Origin: JAGVSR01 sp963742405
GTDB taxonomy: Bacteria; Pseudomonadota; Alphaproteobacteria; Rhizobiales; Hyphomicrobiaceae
Length of the DNA: 64,000 nucleotides
Assembly (NCBI GenBank): GCA_963742405.1
Contig: CAVUMB010000004.1
Coordinates: 248,001-312,000 of the forward strand
Direction: 5' to 3'
In this document: positions 43,455-52,510 of the stretch, piece after piece
Position numbering within the stretch: position 1 is the stretch's first letter
Layout: each line of letters opens with the position of its first letter
Program-made: the position numbers and the translations under genes
The notes under the pieces: model-generated
Told to the model about the DNA's origin: nothing
Databases searched by the model: none
What the model saw: only the letters and a program-made list of their open reading frames with translations

Positions 43455-44426
43455 ATGATACGGCCGCTCGCAATTCTGATGGTGACTGTTTCGCTGGCCG
43501 GTGGTGCGGTCGCAGAAGACGTGGCACCTGATAAACTCGTCGATAGTCTCAATGGGGTGTTCGGCAAGTATGCCAAGACGCGGGCGAGCCATGCCAAGGG
43601 CGTGTGCGTCAAAGGCAGCTTCACGCCGGCCGCCGACGCGGCCGCGCTTTCCAAGGTCGCATTCCTCGCCGGACCGGTGCCGGTTCTCGGCCGGTTCTCG
43701 TTCGGTGGTGGCAATCCCAAGGCTTCCGATAAGGTGAAATCGCCGCGCGGGCTGGCACTGCGTTTCGATCCGGATGGAAAGTCTCCGACGGATTTCGTGT
43801 TTCTGAGCGCGCCGATTTTCTTCGCGCGCACACCGGAGGAAGTCGTGAGCTTTCTTGAAGCCCGATTTCCGGCGGCCGACGGCAAACCCGATCCGGCGAA
43901 AGTGAAAGCGTACACCGAGGCTCATCCATGGACCGCCAAGCAAGGTGCGTGGATCGCAGCCAAGCCGGTGCCGGCCAGCTATGCGGAGTTGCCGTATTTC
44001 AGTATCCATGCTTTCGAGGCGACGGCCGCGAGCGGTCAGAAAACCAAAGTGAAGTTCAAGTTCGAGCCGGTAGCCGGCGAACGGGGGCTTACTGAAGAGG
44101 AAGCCAAAGCCAAGGATGAAGGCTTCTTCACGGCGGAACTGGGCGAGCGGTTCAAAGGCGGACCGGTGGAATTCAGGCTCGTCGCGGTCGTGGGGAAGGA
44201 AAGCGATCTTACGGACGACCCCACAGTCGAATGGCCGGAAGGGGACCGACAAAAGATTGCGCTGGGAACACTGGTGCTGGCGGGTCCGGACGACGAGGCC
44301 AAGTGCGACGGTACGACGTTCGATCCGACCACCCTCGGCGATGGACTGGCCGGCTATCCGGGCGACACAATCTTGCCGGCGCGGTCCGGGGCTTATGCTG
44401 TCTCGCTGACCCGGCGGAGCGAATAG
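43455..44426 (+). CDS. Periplasmic catalase-family peroxidase (SrpA-like)
   Basis: A 323-residue exported haem protein. A signal peptide (IRPLAILMVTVSLAGGAV, then AED) precedes a reduced catalase core: the distal His in RASHAKGVCVKGSFTP, RFSFGGGNPKASDKVKSPRG followed by LALRFD, and LPYFSIHAFEATAASG. The protein is much shorter than full catalases (about 480-500) and lacks the C-terminal helical domain, like other small catalase-related peroxidases. It likely detoxifies peroxides in the periplasm; the physiological substrate is unknown. ATG 43455 has AGGA eight bases upstream; ATG 43446 is the alternative. A small membrane protein gene follows. Confidence 0.85.
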   Translation: MIRPLAILMVTVSLAGGAVAEDVAPDKLVDSLNGVFGKYAKTRASHAKGVCVKGSFTPAADAAALSKVAFLAGPVPVLGRFSFGGGNPKASDKVKSPRGLALRFDPDGKSPTDFVFLSAPIFFARTPEEVVSFLEARFPAADGKPDPAKVKAYTEAHPWTAKQGAWIAAKPVPASYAELPYFSIHAFEATAASGQKTKVKFKFEPVAGERGLTEEEAKAKDEGFFTAELGERFKGGPVEFRLVAVVGKESDLTDDPTVEWPEGDRQKIALGTLVLAGPDDEAKCDGTTFDPTTLGDGLAGYPGDTILPARSGAYAVSLTRRSE

Positions 44427-44547
44427 GTTCAACTGCAAAAGGTTCTGTTCCACCTGGAACAGCGGGCGGGCTTTGAAGTTGCGAGATTGGGGTTAGGCCG
44501 GCGATGACCTCCGGCTAGTCCCTGTCCGTTTTTCAAGGAACTGTGCC

Positions 44548-44814
44548 ATGACCGATCAACGCCTCATCGCTGCCGATGCTTTCTTCATGGTCCTCTACAT
44601 CGGGCTCGCCGCCGTGTTCGTCGGCATGCTGGCTGCCATCGGGCTGCTCTATGCCGCCGGATATGATCTTGACCCGGCGCATATTTCAGCGGCTCTCGCC
44701 GGGGTCACCGGCCTGTTCGTATTGCCGGTGCTGCCACGTCTTTACCGCATGATGATCGGCCAGCCGTTCGCATGGCGCGAAAACACCGTGCTTGGCGGCC
44801 TGATCGAAAAATAA
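44548..44814 (+). CDS. Small membrane protein, 88 residues, unknown
   Basis: Two hydrophobic segments (FFMVLYIGLAAVFVGMLAAI, continuing to residue 35, and ISAALAGVTGLFVLPVLPRL) are followed by a basic and polar tail (YRMMIGQPFAWRENTVLGGL). I do not recognise the family. It may be a separate unit: about 120 bases lie between it and the catalase-like gene. It converges on hemB with 13 bases between the stops. Confidence 0.7.
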   Translation: MTDQRLIAADAFFMVLYIGLAAVFVGMLAAIGLLYAAGYDLDPAHISAALAGVTGLFVLPVLPRLYRMMIGQPFAWRENTVLGGLIEK

Positions 44815-44827
44815 AAGCGGGCTTCGT

Positions 44828-45844
44828 TCAGGTGGCCAGCAGTTTGGCCACCTTGGGAGCAAAGTAGGTGAGAATCCCGGCCGCGCCGGCCCGCTTGAAT
44901 GCAAGCAGGCTTTCCAGCATCACCTTTTCCGGATCGAGCCAACCGCGTTCACCGGCCGCCACCAGCATCGCGTATTCGCCGGACACTTGGTAAGCGAACG
45001 TCGGCACCTTGAAAGTTTCAGATACGCGGCGGACGATATCGAGGTACGGCATTCCCGGTTTCACCATCACCATGTCGGCTCCCTCGGCGATGTCGAGGGC
45101 CACTTCGCGAATGGCTTCGTCGGTGTTGGCGGGATCCATCTGGTAGGTTCGCTTGTCGCCCTTCAGCGTCGAGGACGAACCGACCGCGTCGCGGAAGGGA
45201 CCGTAGAACGCGCTGGCATACTTGGCGGCATAGGACATGATCTGCGTATCGTGATGGCCGGCGGCTTCGAGCGCCTGGCGAATAGCACCGATGCGGCCAT
45301 CCATCATGTCGGACGGTGCCAGCACATCACAGCCCGCCGCGACCTGGTTCAAGGACTGTTTGACCAAAGCCTCGACCGTTGCATCGTTGAGAATGATGCC
45401 CTCGCGGACGAGGCCGTCGTGGCCGTGGCTCGTGTAGGGGTCGAGGGCCACATCGAGGATGACGCCGATGTCGAGACCGGTTTGCTTGATGGCGTGCGTG
45501 GCGCGGCAGACAAGGTTATCCGGATTGAAAGCTTCGCGCGCGTCGTCGGTGCGCAGCTTGGGATTTGTATAGGGAAACAATGCCAGGGCCGGGATGCCAA
45601 GCGAATGGGCCTGCGTGGCCGCATCGACGATGAGGTCGATCGACAAGCGCTCGACACCGGGCATTGATGGGATCGGTTCGCGCTGTCCTTTGCCTTCGAG
45701 CACGAACATCGGCCAGATGAGATCAGAAGCCGACAGCGTGTTTTCGGCGACGAGCGTGCGGGCCCACGGCGCCCGGCGATTGCGGCGAGGGCGGACGTGT
45801 GGAAAGGCGCCGCTGACGGATGAAATATCGAAGGTATCGGTCAT
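44828..45844 (-). CDS. hemB: Porphobilinogen synthase (5-aminolevulinate dehydratase)
   Basis: A 338-residue TIM-barrel enzyme condensing two 5-aminolevulinate molecules into porphobilinogen, the second step of haem and B12 tetrapyrrole synthesis after HemA (also in this window). RPRRNRRAPWARTLVAENTL is the usual start, the two Schiff-base lysines lie in MSYAAKYASAFYGP and VMVKPGMPYLD. The metal region DVALDPYTSHGHDG has Asp in place of the Cys of zinc enzymes, so it is the magnesium-type enzyme known from Bradyrhizobium and Pseudomonas. The start MTDTFDISSVSGAFPHV at 45844 is chosen; longer readings overlap the extensin gene region. Confidence 0.97.
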   Translation of the reverse strand: MTDTFDISSVSGAFPHVRPRRNRRAPWARTLVAENTLSASDLIWPMFVLEGKGQREPIPSMPGVERLSIDLIVDAATQAHSLGIPALALFPYTNPKLRTDDAREAFNPDNLVCRATHAIKQTGLDIGVILDVALDPYTSHGHDGLVREGIILNDATVEALVKQSLNQVAAGCDVLAPSDMMDGRIGAIRQALEAAGHHDTQIMSYAAKYASAFYGPFRDAVGSSSTLKGDKRTYQMDPANTDEAIREVALDIAEGADMVMVKPGMPYLDIVRRVSETFKVPTFAYQVSGEYAMLVAAGERGWLDPEKVMLESLLAFKRAGAAGILTYFAPKVAKLLAT

Positions 45845-45974
45845 GTTTGTGGGCTCGGGGGCAAATGCTCGGGCTCGGTTTGAGGTCGATGTTGGCGCCG
45901 ACCATAGGAGGATCGCCGGTCCGCGCAAGGGCGGCGAGACGGGAGGGTCAATGCAGCCATGCCCCGCCGACCGT

Positions 45975-47135
45975 CTAGTCGCAGATTTTTTTGACTTTGC
46001 GCGGGGCCATGTCGACGTGGAAGTGATTGCGGTGGGCGTTGTTGGCCTCTGGGCCAAGCGTCGTGCCAAAAATCTGGCAGGCGGCTGAATGGGCACTCTT
46101 GAGGAATGTCTGCATGCGCGCCGGTGGTTCCGTTTGCGGGCCGCCCAGACGTTGCGGCGCGACGCTGAAGCCTGGCTTGGTGGCGGACGGCGCCTCGATG
46201 CCATCGACGATTGTGTTGCGGACGGCTGGGCTAGAAGAAGCTGCGGCCGCTGCCGCAGGCGCGGCGGTGGCCGGGGCAACGGCGGGACGGGCAATCTTGG
46301 CGGCTTCGGCGGCCGCTTTTTCGGCGGCCAGCTTCAACGCTTCCTCACGGGCCGCGATGTCGCGCTTGGTCTCGCCCCAGCCGGTCAAAACAACGGCCGT
46401 ATCGCCTTTCGCGGTGACGAAGCCGCGAATGTCGAGGGCATTGGCGCGGCCATGCTCGGACAGCTTGGTTTTGGTTCGGCCATAGGCGTTGCGGCACGCA
46501 TAGTCACTCATGCTCTCGATTTTGATGATGTCGGTGCTCAGCGTCTTGCGGGCCAGCGGCTGCAGGTCCTTCGTCAGCCATGTGTGTAGCGCACCGACCA
46601 TGCCGCAGGTCAGGACCGGCGGCGGCGACAGGGCGACTTCGGGATTTTTGCCGATGCTGATCAGTCGAACCGGGGCCGGGGCGCCACATTCGCCTTGCCG
46701 GAATGGTGGCTCGGGTATGGACACGGCATCGATTTTTTCCAGAATGGTTTTGCACATGGCCTGCGCCGCCGCGATTTCGTCGGCCGGCCATTCGGTCAGG
46801 ATCGGAATAGGTTTGTCTTTGGCCTCGGCTTCTTCCTTTGCCTCATCGAGGGTTTTCGGCCAGACGCCGGCAGGGGCAGCAGCCTTGGGATCTGTTTTCA
46901 AGGACGGGCCGGCGGGCGTCGCGGCCTTGAGGTCCGATGCCGGTGGTGCGGCACCCTTCGGAGCGGGCTGCGGCGACTTGCCATCCGGTTTGCCGGCGGC
47001 CATCGGCTGCGACGACTTCGTTATCGGCTGGCCTTTTGCGTCCTTCGGTTTCTTCAACGGCAGCGGAATGTCCTCGGCGGCGGCGGAGCCGGCAAGGGCA
47101 ATTGCGACGACGATGACCTGTGCGAAAAAGCGCAT
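45975..47135 (-). CDS. Extensin-like protein with M15-type peptidase motifs
   Basis: A 386-residue exported protein. Signal peptide (MRFFAQVIVVAIALAGSAAA), then about 90 residues of Pro/Lys/Ala-rich linker. The extensin-like domain follows: CGAPAPVRLISIG, CGMVGALHTWL, and the metal site S-x-H-x-x-x-x-A-x-D in KLSEHGRANALDIRGF. HRNHFHVDM at the C-terminus gives the second metal-binding H-x-H pair. This is the zinc pattern of LAS/M15 D,D-carboxypeptidases, so cell-wall hydrolysis is likely but unproven. An Ala-rich stretch of about 60 residues is inserted between the two halves of the site. ATG 47135 is used; TTG 47144 is the alternative. Confidence 0.88.
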   Translation of the reverse strand: MRFFAQVIVVAIALAGSAAAEDIPLPLKKPKDAKGQPITKSSQPMAAGKPDGKSPQPAPKGAAPPASDLKAATPAGPSLKTDPKAAAPAGVWPKTLDEAKEEAEAKDKPIPILTEWPADEIAAAQAMCKTILEKIDAVSIPEPPFRQGECGAPAPVRLISIGKNPEVALSPPPVLTCGMVGALHTWLTKDLQPLARKTLSTDIIKIESMSDYACRNAYGRTKTKLSEHGRANALDIRGFVTAKGDTAVVLTGWGETKRDIAAREEALKLAAEKAAAEAAKIARPAVAPATAAPAAAAAASSSPAVRNTIVDGIEAPSATKPGFSVAPQRLGGPQTEPPARMQTFLKSAHSAACQIFGTTLGPEANNAHRNHFHVDMAPRKVKKICD

Positions 47136-47361
47136 ATGGCACAATGATTGAATGAACCCGACTATAGGATGTGGACAGAGTTCGGGGCGATCACAAGGCC
47201 GTGCGCCAGCTCAGTGTGCGCGCGCGGCGAAAGCGCCACACTGTCGTAGGCCGAAGGCGTTTTCTCCAGCACGTTGGCACTGTATAGCGGACCGGTCGCA
47301 ATCACAACGCCGTGCCGCGCAAGGGCGTCACGTCACCGACAACGTGTGGAAAGGACCGCCA

Positions 47362-48456
47362 GTGGACGCCGGCACAACCCGAGCCGATGAAGATATTCGT
47401 TTCGAGCAACATGGATCGCTGGCGCTGATCACGCTGGAGCGAACGAAGTCGCTTAATGCACTGACGATCGCCATGCGGGCGTCGCTGGCGGCTGGGTTTG
47501 CGAAATTCTCGCGTGATCCGAATGTCTATGCGGTGGTGATTGCGTCTGGTTCGCCGCGCGCGTTCTCGGCCGGCTCTGATGTGCGCGAGGTCGTTTCACT
47601 CGGCCAAACCGACTTAACGAAGGCGCGTCAGACCTTTCAAGACGAGTACGCGCTGAACTGGCGGCTTGAATGTTTTTCCAAACCAACGGTGTCGCTGATC
47701 GACGGTATGGTGATGGGCGGCGGCGTCGGGATTTCGCTTTACGGCACCCACCGGGTGGCAGGGGAGGGCTATCGGTTCGCGATGCCTGAAACGAAAATCG
47801 GCTTATTTCCCGATGTCGGTGTCTGTCATGCGCTGGCCAAGATGCCCGACCGGATGGGCGTGTATCTCGGACTGACGGGCCGCATGATCAGACGGGCAGA
47901 CGCCTATGCGCTAGGGCTTGTCACGCACTGCATCGATCAAACGCGCTTTGGCGAGATCGTTGCCGGGCTTTCTGACACGCAGCCGGTAGACCCTCTACTC
48001 GATGACCGGCATGTCGATCCCGGCGCCGGCGAATACGATTCGTTGCGTGATGTAATCGCGCGATGTTTTTCGGCTCCGGACGTGGTGCAGATCATCGCCC
48101 GGCTTGAAGCAGAAAACGGTGCACTCGCGCATTGGGCGAGTGAAACAGCAGCGGAATTGAAAGCGCGTTCGCCATTGTCGCTCTGTGTCACGCTCCGGCA
48201 TATTCAAAATAGTGCGGCCTGGGATTTGCGGGGTGTTTTGGAAGCCGACTACCGGATTGCCTGCCATTTTCTGGAAGGACACGATTTCTACGAAGGCGTC
48301 CGGGCGGCGGTCATTGAGAAGGATAACGCGCCGAAATGGAAACCGGCTTCGGTAAAAGACGTTACGGCCGCGATGGTCGAGGCTTATACATCGGAAGAAA
48401 GCAAGTATTCCCTCGCGCTGCCGACGCGCGGCGAAATGCAGGCTGCCCGCGCATAG
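47362..48456 (+). CDS. 3-hydroxyisobutyryl-CoA hydrolase-like enoyl-CoA hydratase/isomerase
   Basis: A 364-residue crotonase-fold enzyme. The oxyanion hole elements are SPRAFSAGSDVREVVSL (A-G-x-D) and IDGMVMGGGVGISLYGTHRV; FAMPETKIGLFPDVGVCHAL carries the catalytic Glu and the Asp specific for HIBCH. The C-terminal ECH_2-type region (ADYRIACHFLEGHDFYEGVR then AAVIEKDNAP) completes the family match. It would hydrolyse 3-hydroxyisobutyryl-CoA in valine breakdown, though other branched acyl-CoA substrates are possible. The GTG at 47362 follows GGAAAGGA by six bases; the longer frame before it is not protein-like. Single gene between divergent and convergent neighbours. Confidence 0.85.
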   Translation: MDAGTTRADEDIRFEQHGSLALITLERTKSLNALTIAMRASLAAGFAKFSRDPNVYAVVIASGSPRAFSAGSDVREVVSLGQTDLTKARQTFQDEYALNWRLECFSKPTVSLIDGMVMGGGVGISLYGTHRVAGEGYRFAMPETKIGLFPDVGVCHALAKMPDRMGVYLGLTGRMIRRADAYALGLVTHCIDQTRFGEIVAGLSDTQPVDPLLDDRHVDPGAGEYDSLRDVIARCFSAPDVVQIIARLEAENGALAHWASETAAELKARSPLSLCVTLRHIQNSAAWDLRGVLEADYRIACHFLEGHDFYEGVRAAVIEKDNAPKWKPASVKDVTAAMVEAYTSEESKYSLALPTRGEMQAARA

Positions 48457-48697
48457 CACGTGTTTTCGTAGAGATGTTTTAGCTATTTGCGGTATAGATC
48501 GCCTGAGAACGACTTGAGGTAAAAGCACTGTGCTCAAATAAGATATTTTAAAGAATGATTGCGTGACACCCCCTGGAACTATTCTTTTACTATATCTATT
48601 CAGGTAACTTTTAGTTGTTCAAGCTTATCTTCCTGTTGCAACCCGGAGACGACACAAAAACCGGGAATTGGCGTTCAAACAGGTAAGAGGCAGGGCG

Positions 48698-49213
48698 ATG
48701 AGTGCGGTGATGGATGCGCGAGCCCGCGCAAAAGTACAACCGGTCGCGGACGATACGATCCAAGGAGAATATCTCCAGTCGTTGCGATTGATCGAGCGGC
48801 TGCACCGGCTTCTGCTCGACGTGATCAAAGACGAGTTTCAGCGTCAGGGTGGGTCCGATCTCAACAGCGTGCAAGCGCTGCTGATCTACAACATCGGTGA
48901 GAGCGAGTTGACGGCAGGCGATCTGAAGCGGGGCGGCTACTACCTCGGCTCCAACGTCTCCTATAATCTCAAGAAGCTCGTCGACATGGGCTACATTCAC
49001 TACAAGAAGTCGGAAACCGATGGTCGCAGCGTGCGCGTGAGCTTGACGAGCAAAGGGCATGAGGTCTGCCTCGTCATCAAGAAGCTCTATCAGCGCCAAC
49101 TCGGATCAATCGAGACGGTGGGCTGCGTGGCGAATGACGACTTGAAGAGCCTCAACAAGGCGCTGATGCGTCTGGAGCGGTTCTGGTCGCATCAAATTCT
49201 CTATCGCCTGTAA
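48698..49213 (+). CDS. ldtR: MarR-family regulator LdtR
   Basis: A 171-residue winged-helix dimer. A long first helix (YLQSLRLIERLHRLLLDVIK), then VQALLIYNIGESELTAGDLK, GYYLGSNVSYNLKKLVDMGY and IHYKKSETDGRSVRVSLTSK form the MarR helix-turn-helix and wing; the C-terminal helices (LKSLNKALMRLERFWSHQIL) make the dimer. The sequence closely resembles LdtR of Liberibacter/Rhizobiales, which activates an L,D-transpeptidase gene and responds to small ligands. An L,D-transpeptidase gene lies about 9 kb away. ATG 48698 is chosen from the family start; a strong hairpin follows the gene. Confidence 0.9.
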   Translation: MSAVMDARARAKVQPVADDTIQGEYLQSLRLIERLHRLLLDVIKDEFQRQGGSDLNSVQALLIYNIGESELTAGDLKRGGYYLGSNVSYNLKKLVDMGYIHYKKSETDGRSVRVSLTSKGHEVCLVIKKLYQRQLGSIETVGCVANDDLKSLNKALMRLERFWSHQILYRL

Positions 49214-49238
49214 CGGTAACCGGCATTGGAGACATTAT

Positions 49239-49270
49239 AAGGGATCGCGAACACATGTTCGCGATCCCTT
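49239..49270 (+). terminator. Perfect 14-bp hairpin after ldtR
   Basis: AAGGGATCGCGAAC (49239-49252) and GTTCGCGATCCCTT (49257-49270) are fully complementary with a four-base loop ACAT. It lies 26 bases after the ldtR stop. Only a weak T content follows (CGCTGTTTCA), so it may terminate poorly or instead stabilise the transcript. Confidence 0.5.
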
Positions 49271-49678
49271 CGCTGTTTCAAGGCCTTCGTCGTCGTCCAT
49301 GCGATGGAGGCGGCAGCGGCCCGCGTCGGAGCAGCCTCAGTTTGCCAGGGTGACCTGCAACATGGCGCGGCATTTCGTTTCGCCGGCCGGCATTTGATGC
49401 GGATCAAGTGGCCCCGCTGTCGCGAATGATTTAAGCGCTCAGCCGTTGTTGAATGCTGCAAGAGCGGCCAGGCGCGTTCGGGCGTCCAATTTTGTCGGGC
49501 GGTCGTTCAAGGTTCAAGCCCGGTTCATGGGCTGTAACGTAGGGAAGAGAGACAATCGCTGAGAGTTGACCTGAGAAAGGTCGCGACACGAAAGTGGTTG
49601 ATCCCGGGGTTCGAGCCGGGGCATGTTGCGCGCCAAAACGGGCCGAAACAGCCTCGAAAAGGGTCAGGAAACGTGCAG
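49271..49678. other. Region of about 400 bases before hemA, no gene seen
   Basis: This should hold the hemA promoter. Small hairpins (GACC/GGTC at 49568-49582; CCCGG/CCGGG at 49603-49620) are close to the start, but none is convincing as regulation. The open frame from 49598 continues into hemA but its added residues are not family-like. No RNA gene is seen. Confidence 0.4.
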
Positions 49679-50911
49679 ATGGACTATGCCGGGCAATTCA
49701 AGGCGGCTCTCGACCAAATCAAGGCCGAGGGACGATACCGGGTTTTTGCCGATCTCAAGCGCCAGCGCGGTGCTTTCCCTTCCGCGACCCGGTTCAACGG
49801 GACCGCGACGCACCCGATTACAGTCTGGTGTTCGAACGACTACCTGGGGATGGGCCAGCACCCGGCCGTCCTGGCCGCCATGCACGAGGCGATCGAGGTG
49901 GCCGGTGCGGGCTCAGGCGGAACACGCAACATTTCCGGAACGACGCATTATCACGTCGAACTCGAGCACGAGATCGCGGATCTGCATGGCAAGGAAAGTG
50001 CGCTCCTGTTCACATCGGCCTATGTCGCCAATGACGCGACTCTATCGACAATGCAGCGACTGATTCCGGGGCTCGTGATCTTCTCGGACGAGAAGAACCA
50101 TGCCTCGATGATCGAAGGCATTCGGCGCGGCGGCGGTGAGAAGCGGATTTTTCGCCACAACGATATTGCCGACCTGGAAGCCAAACTCGCCGAACTGCCG
50201 CTTACGACGCCGAAGCTGATTGCTTTCGAAAGCGTCTATTCGATGGACGGGCATATTGCTCCGATCGCCGCCATTTGCGATCTCGCGCAGAAATACGGCG
50301 CGATGACCTATCTCGACGAGGTTCATGCGGTCGGACTTTATGGCCCGCGCGGCGGCGGTATCGCCGAGCGAGATGGCGTCATGCACCGGCTTGACGTGAT
50401 CAACGGCACGCTCGCCAAGGGCTACGGAGTTATGGGCGGCTACATCGCAGCTTCGCGTGACATCTGCGATGCGATCCGGTCGTTCGCCGCCGGCTTCATT
50501 TTTACAACCTCGGTTGCTCCGGCCGTTGCAGCCGGTGCGCTGGCATCGATGCGTTATCTGAAGGTCAGCCAGCTCGAACGAGCCCGCCACCAAGAGCGGA
50601 CCGGCACACTCAAGGCGATGCTGAAAGCGGCGAAAATCCCGGTGATGGACAATCCCAGCCACATCGTTCCGATCCTGGTCGGCAATCCGGTTCACTGCAA
50701 GGCCGTGACCGATACCTTGCTCGACAGCTACGGGATCTATGCGCAGCCGATCAACTATCCGACCGTGCCGCGCGGGACTGAACGCATCCGTCTGACGCCG
50801 TCGCCGCAGCACACCGACGCGCAAATGCAGGCTTTGGCGACCGCGTTGTCGGACCTTTGGGCGGCTTGCCCGCTGTCGCATGGCCAGATCGTTCGCCTCG
50901 CGGCGGAATAG
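49679..50911 (+). CDS. hemA: 5-Aminolevulinate synthase
   Basis: A 410-residue PLP enzyme of the alpha-oxoamine synthase family, making 5-aminolevulinate from glycine and succinyl-CoA. This Shemin (C4) route is typical of alphaproteobacteria. VWCSNDYLGMGQHPAV, GAGSGGTRNISGTTHYHVEL, DEKNHASMIEGIRRG and YLDEVHAVGLYGPRGGGIAE are conserved blocks, and the PLP lysine lies in NGTLAKGYGVMGGYIA. The start MDYAGQFKAALDQIKAEGRY at 49679 is the family start; upstream residues are not. It pairs functionally with hemB. Glycine used here is made by GlyA, encoded next. Confidence 0.97.
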   Translation: MDYAGQFKAALDQIKAEGRYRVFADLKRQRGAFPSATRFNGTATHPITVWCSNDYLGMGQHPAVLAAMHEAIEVAGAGSGGTRNISGTTHYHVELEHEIADLHGKESALLFTSAYVANDATLSTMQRLIPGLVIFSDEKNHASMIEGIRRGGGEKRIFRHNDIADLEAKLAELPLTTPKLIAFESVYSMDGHIAPIAAICDLAQKYGAMTYLDEVHAVGLYGPRGGGIAERDGVMHRLDVINGTLAKGYGVMGGYIAASRDICDAIRSFAAGFIFTTSVAPAVAAGALASMRYLKVSQLERARHQERTGTLKAMLKAAKIPVMDNPSHIVPILVGNPVHCKAVTDTLLDSYGIYAQPINYPTVPRGTERIRLTPSPQHTDAQMQALATALSDLWAACPLSHGQIVRLAAE

Positions 50912-51064
50912 CGCAAGGCGGCCGAAATCACCATTGGGGTTGGTCCAGCCCACCCCCAGGGGCGTTTGCGGTCAGGGAATCCCTGCGTAGTGTCGTCGCG
51001 TAACCGGGGGGCCCGTTGTGGGGCCTATGCACCACGTGGTATTCCCCTCGATTAAGTCTTTCGT

Positions 51065-51095
51065 CGAACTTGGGCGTGCCTCGCCCATAGGTTCG
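51065..51095 (+). promoter_or_regulatory. Hairpin in the glyA leader
   Basis: CGAAC (51065-51069) pairs with GTTCG (51091-51095), and TGGGCG (51071-51076) with CGCCCA (51082-51087), separated by small internal mismatches and a five-base loop. It lies 55 bases before the glyA start. Several GC-rich runs precede it. It does not match a riboswitch that I know. Confidence 0.45.
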
Positions 51096-51150
51096 TCGCG
51101 CAACCTAACGCCGCCGCAGAACGCATCCGCAAAATCAGCGAGGAAACGTC

Positions 51151-52452
51151 ATGTTCAATCTGAAGGGCAAGTCGAGCCCGACCGAACGCTTTTTCAAGTC
51201 GCACCTGGAGGAAACCGATCCTGAGGTCGCCTCGGCCATTGCCAAGGAATTCGGCCGTCAGCAGGACGAGATCGAGTTGATCGCCTCGGAGAATATTGTT
51301 TCTCGCGCCGTGCTCGACGCAGCGGGCAGCGTGCTCACCAACAAGTACGCCGAAGGCTATCCGGCGAAGCGCTATTACGGCGGCTGCCAGTATGTCGACA
51401 TTGTCGAAGAGCTGGCCATCGAGCGGGCCAAGAAGCTGTTCAATTGCGGCTTTGCCAACGTTCAGCCGAACTCGGGTTCGCAGGCCAACCAGGGCGTATT
51501 CACCGCGCTCTTGCAGCCGGGCGATACGATTCTCGGCCTGTCGCTCGCCGCCGGCGGTCACTTGACCCACGGCGCGCCGGTCAACCAGTCAGGCAAGTGG
51601 TTCAAGGCCGTGCACTACGGGGTGAATCCAGACACCCACCTCATCGACTTCGAAGAAGTTCGCCGTCTGGCGCATGAGCACAAGCCCAAGCTCATCATCA
51701 CGGGAGGTTCGGCTTATCCGCGCCGGATCGATTTCGCGCAGTTCCGCGCCATCGCCGACGAAATCGGTGCCTACCTGCTGGTCGATATGGCCCACTTTGC
51801 AGGTCTTGTCGGGGCAGGTCTTTATCCAAGCCCGTTCCCGCACGCTCATGTCGTCACCTCGACGACGCATAAGACGCTGCGCGGTCCGCGCGGCGGCATC
51901 ATCCTGACGAACGACGAAGCGCTGGCCAAGAAGCTCAACTCGGCGATCTTCCCGGGCATCCAGGGCGGACCGCTGATGCATGTCATCGCCGGTAAGGCGG
52001 TTGCTTTCGGTGAGTGCCTGCAGCCCGAGTTCAAGACCTACATCCAGAACGTGATGGACAACGCAAAGGCCATGGGCGAGGTGCTCGTCAATGCCGGGTT
52101 TGCGCTGGTTTCCGGCGGGACCGACAGCCACTTGATCCTCGTCGACCTGCGTCCGAAGAACTTGACCGGGAACATCTCGGAAAAGGCACTCGGTCGCGCG
52201 CACATCACGTGCAACAAAAATGGCGTGCCCTTCGATCCGGCCAAGCCCATGGTCACCTCGGGCATCCGCCTCGGCTCGCCTGCCGGTACGACGCGTGGCT
52301 TCGGTGTCGCGGAATTCCGAGAAGTCGGCCGCCTGATCGCTGAGGTTCTCGATGGTCTGGCCAAGAATGGCGAAGCCGGCAACGGCGCCGTCGAAGAAAA
52401 GGTCAAGGGTGAGGCGACCGCCCTGTGCCGTCGTTTCCCGATCTACGGATAA
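51151..52452 (+). CDS. glyA: Serine hydroxymethyltransferase
   Basis: A 433-residue PLP enzyme that interconverts serine and glycine, charging tetrahydrofolate with a one-carbon unit. IELIASENIVSRAVLDAAGS, NKYAEGYPAKRYYGG, NVQPNSGSQANQGVFTALL, and the PLP lysine in VVTSTTHKTLRGPRGGIIL are full family matches; RITCNKN-like HITCNKNGVPFDP and GIRLGSPAGTTRGF are near the end. The ATG at 51151 follows AGGAAA. It leads the glyA-nrdR-rib series but has its own strong terminator, so it may be largely separate. Confidence 0.98.
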   Translation: MFNLKGKSSPTERFFKSHLEETDPEVASAIAKEFGRQQDEIELIASENIVSRAVLDAAGSVLTNKYAEGYPAKRYYGGCQYVDIVEELAIERAKKLFNCGFANVQPNSGSQANQGVFTALLQPGDTILGLSLAAGGHLTHGAPVNQSGKWFKAVHYGVNPDTHLIDFEEVRRLAHEHKPKLIITGGSAYPRRIDFAQFRAIADEIGAYLLVDMAHFAGLVGAGLYPSPFPHAHVVTSTTHKTLRGPRGGIILTNDEALAKKLNSAIFPGIQGGPLMHVIAGKAVAFGECLQPEFKTYIQNVMDNAKAMGEVLVNAGFALVSGGTDSHLILVDLRPKNLTGNISEKALGRAHITCNKNGVPFDPAKPMVTSGIRLGSPAGTTRGFGVAEFREVGRLIAEVLDGLAKNGEAGNGAVEEKVKGEATALCRRFPIYG

Positions 52453-52481
52453 TCGGATACTTTTCACCTATCTAAGCGCTG

Positions 52482-52510
52482 CGCCGGGCGGGACATCGCC
52501 CGGCGTTTTG
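52482..52510 (+). terminator. Intrinsic terminator after glyA
   Basis: CGCCGGGCG (52482-52490) and CGCCCGGCG (52497-52505) form a perfect nine-pair GC-rich stem with loop GGACAT. TTTT and GCGTTT follow. It lies 30 bases past the glyA stop. Confidence 0.88.
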
